Below are positions 59,638 through 64,000 of a stretch of 64,000 nucleotides of DNA, one piece after another (the stretch's first letter is position 1; every line of letters starts with the position of its first letter). Position numbers and translations under genes: made by a program. The notes under the pieces were generated by a model that was given only the letters and a program-made list of their open reading frames with translations, was not told the origin of the DNA and did no database searches. This DNA comes from a bacterium (GTDB lineage: Bacteria; Arandabacterota; Arandabacteria; Arandabacterales; Arandabacteraceae). The stretch lies in the NCBI GenBank assembly GCA_029933125.1, contig JAOZOU010000001.1, positions 256,073-320,072 on the forward strand. Reading direction: 5' to 3'.

Positions 59638-59757
59638 GCTCCCTCCCCCGAGGAATCATAAAACACGTCGCTTGAGCTTTACAACCAAAACCCATCGGAG
59701 CCAGATCTTGAGCTTGAAATCACATTGAGCTCTCGGTAGGCTTCTCGTGAGGAGGCC

Positions 59758-60843
59758 GTGGACTTGAGACGGGAGCACATTGCACTCGCTATATTCATCG
59801 TTCTCATAGTCATCGCATGCTACCTCTTTTATGCCATCTTTAGACCATTCCTCGCATCCATAATCTGGGGAGCTGTACTCGCAGGTGTTTTCCATCCTCT
59901 TAACTCGCTTCTTGGCAGAAGAATAAAACGCCACAACCTGCGAGCTCTTATCATGTGCATCATCGTCGTCGCTGTCATCATTGTACCTGCAGTTGTCATA
60001 GCTCTGGGACTCATAGGTGAAGTTACAAGTGCTTTTCCTAAATTCAAGCAAGCCATTGAGTCGGGTCAGCTCGATTTTCTGCTTAAGCCCAGAACCTATG
60101 GATGGAATGAGAAAATTCAACAATTGCTGGGCAACCATATCGATCTCTCCAGCCTCGATCTCGAATCCATAATAGGCAAGAATATCGAACGTCTCACTGC
60201 CTTTCTTCTGCAACAGGTCTCCAACTTTGTAGGCAACTTCTCAGCAGCTATTGTCTCATTTGGCCTTGCTGTGTTTTCCATGTTCTTCTTCTTCAGAGAC
60301 GGTGAAAGGCTTGTGAGAAGGCTGAGAGAGCTGCTGCCCATGTCGGAAGATCTCAAAACAAGCCTGACAGGTCGTCTTAAGGAAGTTATTGAGGCGTCAA
60401 TCTATGGTGGTGTGCTTGTGGCTGCCATTCAGGGAATACTTGGTGGCCTCATCTTCTGGATCATTGGACTACCTTCACCGATCTTCTGGGGAACTGTCAT
60501 GGCTGTGCTCTCGCTCATCCCCATCGTGGGACCATATCTCATCTACATCCCTGCGTCTATAATTCTCATCTTGGCAGGCAGCTGGATAAGGGGTGCTATA
60601 CTTTTCGCTCTCGGCGTACTGGTGGTGAGCCAATCTGACAATCTGTTGCGTCCAATCATAATAAGCAGCCGAACACGCATTCACACCCTTGTTCTTTTCT
60701 TTAGTATCCTCGGCGGTCTCAAAGTCTTCGGACTGCTTGGCATTATACTGGGACCTGTCGTTGCATCTGTTGTCCTTACCCTGCTTGAGGTTTACAAACC
60801 TATTTTAGGCAAAAGCGAGCCCCATGAGGCAATGCCTAAATGA
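59758..60843 (+). CDS. AI-2E family transporter (PerM/YtvI-type permease)
   Basis: 361 residues, GTG start with GAGGAGG. Eight or so membrane helices; 'IWGAVLAGVFHPLNSLL' early, 'VSFGLAVFSMFFFFRDGERLVRRLRELLP' in the middle and 'GTVMAVLSLIPIVGPYLIYIPASIILILAG' and 'FFSILGGLKVFGLLGIILGPVVASVV' at the end (in parts) are the hallmarks of the AI-2E/UPF0118 family. Most members are not autoinducer exporters; ion or Na+/H+ transport has been reported. It overlaps the convergent DUF3078 gene by 8 bases. Confidence 0.88.
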   Translation: MDLRREHIALAIFIVLIVIACYLFYAIFRPFLASIIWGAVLAGVFHPLNSLLGRRIKRHNLRALIMCIIVVAVIIVPAVVIALGLIGEVTSAFPKFKQAIESGQLDFLLKPRTYGWNEKIQQLLGNHIDLSSLDLESIIGKNIERLTAFLLQQVSNFVGNFSAAIVSFGLAVFSMFFFFRDGERLVRRLRELLPMSEDLKTSLTGRLKEVIEASIYGGVLVAAIQGILGGLIFWIIGLPSPIFWGTVMAVLSLIPIVGPYLIYIPASIILILAGSWIRGAILFALGVLVVSQSDNLLRPIIISSRTRIHTLVLFFSILGGLKVFGLLGIILGPVVASVVLTLLEVYKPILGKSEPHEAMPK

Positions 60844-61669
60844 AAGCATAGGTTAGCCCAATCGAAAGCCCCTGCTTCACCTGCCGCTTTGCTGAAAGGT
60901 CACGATCATAAAGCACTTTCACACCGAGATTGACGGATACATATTTCTCAACTTCGGCGCTAAGAGTTGTATCCCATGTCACGTCTATCTCCCTGGTGGC
61001 TTTAAGATTTGAGAAAGCAACAAGACTTGATGAAAGCAGGATCTTCTGGGTCAGCTTGAGACTAAGCTCAGTTACAAACTGAGCCCCAGCCTCAAATCGG
61101 CTTTTCTCAGCTTTGGGTGTACTGGGATCATCTGAGTAGGATGGATACTTGTGCGTTAGGGTTTGCTTGAGAGCAAATCCCAGGCGTGAGCGAAGAATTT
61201 CACCATAGCGTTTCCCTATGCCAACGCTCTCGCTAAAATAGACTGGATCCATGAAGTCAGATATTGCAACCCTGGTGCTTTGGCTATAGTCGTAACCCTT
61301 TGTGAACTGAGTAAGCGCATTTATCGCAATATACGGATCGACAAACAGCCCAGCACGATAGGTGTAAACGCTTCCGATATTTATCTCATCAACTGACTTG
61401 CGAGCCTCAGCATCACCGATTTTGCTCATGCCATAGTTAAGCTTTATCTTGTTTGCTATTTCACTAGCGCCCTTCTCTAGAGTGAAATCTCCGTCAATCC
61501 CTGACTGCCAGCCCAACATGTTTTCCCCACCCTGGGTCCAGTTGCTGAAGCTTGCCTGAGTCAGATTAAAATTGCCAATAAGCTTGATCTTCACCCGACC
61601 CCATCCACCACAATAGGAAACCTGTGCTGCAAACACAAAAGCTAGCAGTAACGGAAGCAATCTCTTCAT
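60836..61669 (-). CDS. DUF3078 outer-membrane-like protein
   Basis: 277 residues with a signal peptide (MKRLLPLLLAFVFAAQVSYC) and beta-rich sequence. 'LTQASFSNWTQGGENMLGWQSGIDGDFTLEKG' (about residues 37-68, in parts) and 'RAGLFVDPYIAINALTQFTKGYDY' (partly) match DUF3078, predicted outer-membrane barrels of FCB bacteria. The last residues end in 'GLSIGLTYAFI', an aromatic end typical of barrels. ATG has AAAGGGGG upstream. Function unknown. Confidence 0.75.
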   Translation of the reverse strand: MKRLLPLLLAFVFAAQVSYCGGWGRVKIKLIGNFNLTQASFSNWTQGGENMLGWQSGIDGDFTLEKGASEIANKIKLNYGMSKIGDAEARKSVDEINIGSVYTYRAGLFVDPYIAINALTQFTKGYDYSQSTRVAISDFMDPVYFSESVGIGKRYGEILRSRLGFALKQTLTHKYPSYSDDPSTPKAEKSRFEAGAQFVTELSLKLTQKILLSSSLVAFSNLKATREIDVTWDTTLSAEVEKYVSVNLGVKVLYDRDLSAKRQVKQGLSIGLTYAFI

Positions 61670-61843
61670 ACTTCAACCCCCTTTCCTAGCATAGGCGTAG
61701 ATAGAGTCTAAGCGAGGAGACCTTCTTAGGCAATACTCTTAGGCGATACCGCTCCCGAGCAATAATGCGATGGGCTCTTTTGCGGGACAGCTTATCTTTA
61801 ACTTGGTGTGACGGCTTTAAATAATTGCGAAAGCACCAGCATG

Positions 61844-62101
61844 CTAAATCCCAAGAGGCTGGCTCTCATCGTCAACAGGGACCTTCTGAGCTCCTTCCTT
61901 AGTCATGCCCATTCCACATTTGGGGCATGTCATTACATAGCAGGGAATGTCGGTGTAAAGTGGGACTCGCGTTCCGCATGCACTACAGACACAATGGGCA
62001 CGCGGTCTGCGTCTTGGCGGACCAGTCTGAGGCCGTTTCCCTCGCTTGTGTTTCTTCTTGTTCTTCCGCCTCGGCTTGTGTGAGCCTGATCGAGCTTTCA
62101 C
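61844..62101 (-). CDS. Small basic zinc-ribbon protein
   Basis: 85 residues, GTG start with GGAGGTG 8 bases upstream. A very basic N-terminus (about 1-35, mostly Lys, Arg, Gly, Pro) is followed by one zinc ribbon CSACGT...CPKCGM at about 39-63. The size and charge suggest nucleic-acid or ribosome binding. The Cys pairs C-x2-C are separated by about 19 residues. It lies 55 bases after the pullulanase stop and may be co-transcribed with it, though the link in function is not clear. Confidence 0.6.
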   Translation of the reverse strand: MKARSGSHKPRRKNKKKHKRGKRPQTGPPRRRPRAHCVCSACGTRVPLYTDIPCYVMTCPKCGMGMTKEGAQKVPVDDESQPLGI

Positions 62102-62156
62102 TGTATTTCACCTCCCCTCAATCTTTCACTCTCCTGCGCCTTCTCTTTGAGGACCT

Positions 62157-64000
62157 TTATCTATAAAGAATCATCGCACTTATGCGTGGGACTTTGACAT
62201 TTCCGCCTGAAACCTCACTCACACCCGTCCTCACCGCGCTCGTTCCCGCTTCATCGTCATCAACTACAACTGTCCATGAGCCATCGGGAATAGTGAAGTT
62301 GACATCCCTCGGATTGGGATTGAGAAGCACAAGAACTTCATTCCATGAGTCGCCCGTGTTGCCACGCTTCAGACGATATCCTATGCATCTCGGCGGTACA
62401 GGTATACCAAGGTCATCATCAAAGAACTTGAGATTGGCTTCAACATCCTGGCGAGTTTTCATTCTGAAGACAGGATGACCCCTTCTCAGGGAAATCAAGC
62501 CCTTGTAGTAGGTGAAGATATCATAGTTTTTCTTTTTCCACTCCCAATCAATCATGTTGATGGCATCAGGCTGATTGTAAGAATTGGAATTGCCATGCTT
62601 GGTTCTTAGCATCTCCTGCCCGCTGTGGATGAAAGGAATACCCTGCGAGGTGAGCACAAGAACGGCACCAAGCTTGTCCATTCGCTTGCGATCTTCATCA
62701 GTAACATTTCGGTCATTTCGGGTGGTGAGGATAAGGCGATCCCAGAAGGTGTGATTATCGTGACTCGCAACATAGTTAATGGCTTCAAGAGGACTATCGG
62801 CAAAATCATTTATGCTGCCTTCGATTCCCCGCTTTATCCGATCAACATTTATGCCAGCCTGAACATAGCCTTTGCTTAAATCGAAAACGCCACCCTTTAT
62901 TGCATCACGGAAATTATCTCCGAAAACAGCAAAGCCCTTGCCACGTTGCATCCCCTTGACCGTAGGGGTGATTGGGGTCTCGCCACCAGTCCATGGTTCA
63001 CCATGTATAACTATATCGGGCTTTATAGCTTTAAGCTCCCGCACGATGGTCTCAACGGTTTCAAGATCCATAAGACCCATCAGATCAAAGCGAAAACCAT
63101 CGATATCATATTCCTGTACCCAATATTTACATGACTCGACAATGAACTTACGCATCAGGGGTGCTTCACTACGTGTTTCATTGCCCGTGCCCGAGCCATT
63201 CCAGTAGCTTCCATCATCCTTGAGTCTGTAGTAATAACCTGGGACCAATCCTTCAAAACTGAAAATCCTGTCAGGCTTATACTCAGCTGTGTGGTTGTAA
63301 ACCACATCCATCACGACTTTAATGCCTTTTCGATGAAGCGCATCAACGAGGCGCTTAAATTCTTCAACTCGCTTTGCATTATGCTGCTGTGTGGCATACC
63401 AGCCATCAGGCGAATTGAAGTGTACAGGCATGTAGCCCCAGTTGTATTGATCACTTGTCTCATCATTGAAGAAATCCTGAATCGGCATTATCTGGACAAC
63501 TGTAACCCCGAGCTCCTCAAGGTGATCGATACCAGTCTTGATTGTAGGATCATCAGGAAGAGTTGTACCCGTTTCGGTCAATCCCAGGTACTTGCCCTTG
63601 CTTGTGATACCCGAATTAGGAGCAATTGTAAAATCTCTGATGTGAAGCTCATAGATTATGGCCTCGCTTCGATCAAACTTAGGATAGGGTGCAATTGGCG
63701 TCTCATCTTTTATTATCATTGCACGTCCATTGTGAGCAGTATTGCATCTTGAATAGGGATCAATGAGCTCACGGTGCGCATCAAAGAGAGGATCGAAGCC
63801 ACTTGCTTTAAGCGTATAGTACTTGTTGAGAAGATCCCCGCTAATAGTGAGTTCCCAGATGCCATGGTCCCTGTAGGTCATCTGATATTCCTGCCCCTTG
63901 CCTCCAACAGGAAGGTCGTAAACAACTACTTTCAGGCTTCGCGCTGTTGGAGCAAAAACACGGAAGGTGGTCGAGCTTGGTGTATAGATGGCACCAAGAG
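62157..64000 (-). CDS. Type I pullulanase-like GH13 glycoside hydrolase, 5' end outside the window
   Basis: The frame continues to the right edge; residues just upstream of the Met at 63881 read 'LGAIYTPSSTTFRVFAPTARS', a CBM48-type N-terminal domain, so the ATG at 63881 is not the true start. The GH13 catalytic barrel shows 'VVMDVVYNHTAE' (region I), 'GFRFDLMGLMD' (nucleophile Asp), 'IVIHGEPWTGGE' (acid Glu) and 'VASHDNHTFWDRL' (His-Asp). It would cut alpha-1,6 branches of pullulan, starch or glycogen, and so relates to the trehalose/glucan metabolism of the window. No signal peptide can be judged, as the N-terminus is missing. Confidence 0.9.
   Translation of the reverse strand, partial: LGAIYTPSSTTFRVFAPTARSLKVVVYDLPVGGKGQEYQMTYRDHGIWELTISGDLLNKYYTLKASGFDPLFDAHRELIDPYSRCNTAHNGRAMIIKDETPIAPYPKFDRSEAIIYELHIRDFTIAPNSGITSKGKYLGLTETGTTLPDDPTIKTGIDHLEELGVTVVQIMPIQDFFNDETSDQYNWGYMPVHFNSPDGWYATQQHNAKRVEEFKRLVDALHRKGIKVVMDVVYNHTAEYKPDRIFSFEGLVPGYYYRLKDDGSYWNGSGTGNETRSEAPLMRKFIVESCKYWVQEYDIDGFRFDLMGLMDLETVETIVRELKAIKPDIVIHGEPWTGGETPITPTVKGMQRGKGFAVFGDNFRDAIKGGVFDLSKGYVQAGINVDRIKRGIEGSINDFADSPLEAINYVASHDNHTFWDRLILTTRNDRNVTDEDRKRMDKLGAVLVLTSQGIPFIHSGQEMLRTKHGNSNSYNQPDAINMIDWEWKKKNYDIFTYYKGLISLRRGHPVFRMKTRQDVEANLKFFDDDLGIPVPPRCIGYRLKRGNTGDSWNEVLVLLNPNPRDVNFTIPDGSWTVVVDDDEAGTSAVRTGVSEVSGGNVKVPRISAMILYR

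Overview
The window is about 64 kb of gene-dense bacterial chromosome with mixed strands, short intergenic gaps, ATG/GTG/TTG starts and clear Shine-Dalgarno sites. No rRNA, tRNA, CRISPR array, prophage or transposase gene was found. Many exported proteins end in a FlgD-like/type IX-sorting-like beta domain (an 'SGxYFxRxxT...K' style C-terminus), often with Ig-like or beta-propeller modules. Together with DUF3078, DUF5362 and DUF6178 proteins this suggests an uncultured lineage of the FCB or candidate-phylum type rather than a well-studied genus; that placement is inference. A branched-polyamine operon (bpsA-speD), an inositol-phosphate-cytidylyltransferase-like gene and two trehalose routes point to a thermophile or heat/osmotic-stress-adapted organism. 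FeoAB and a CooS-family protein point to an anaerobic, iron-rich physiology.

Layout. 1-4.7 kb: + strand operon of secreted beta-propeller, FlgD-tailed and lipoprotein genes plus a membrane protein. 4.7-10.3 kb: BrkB/YihY membrane protein, then a secreted OB-fold/FlgD protein with its own sigma70-type promoter, a strong terminator, and an SppA protease fused to a beta-rich outer-membrane-like domain. 10.3-21.6 kb: minus strand genes for M42 aminopeptidase, GAF-GAF-SpoIIE phosphatase, citrate synthase, EF-P, MscS channel, methyltransferase, SagB-type oxidoreductase, an alkyltransferase-like protein, RmuC and a DUF6178 protein. 21.7-30.7 kb: + strand operon of a TagB/F-like transferase and cytidylyltransferase pair, M1 and M28 peptidases, a DUF123 GIY-YIG-like protein and a large protein with twelve 'DxxGxDxY' repeats and HEAT repeats. 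30.7-35 kb: macro-domain protein, then Rrf2 regulator, ferredoxin and CooS. 35-43 kb: two secreted cysteine proteases (C25 type, interrupted by an in-frame TGA, and C1A type), a DUF5362 protein, FeoAB, a TIM-barrel isomerase and HU. 43.4-46.8 kb: trehalose genes. 47-52.7 kb: operon of a phosphodiesterase, two alkaline-phosphatase-superfamily enzymes, a small RHH-like protein and an Oxa1/EMC3-like membrane protein. 52.7-64 kb: a 650-base gap, a zinc-ribbon membrane protein, bpsA-speD, an LtaS-like sulfatase-fold protein, NadE, an AI-2E family permease, a DUF3078 protein, a zinc-ribbon protein and a GH13 pullulanase that runs off the right end.

Most notable: (i) the CooS protein has Glu in place of one C-cluster cysteine, matching the described 'deviant' CooS-V type rather than a true Ni-CODH; (ii) two non-coding elements, each exactly 156 bp with 20-bp terminal inverted repeats and a third internal unit, lie at 14679-14834 and 31251-31406, and the second fills the divergent control region between the macro-domain gene and the Rrf2-cooS operon; (iii) the Rrf2 gene appears to be leaderless.
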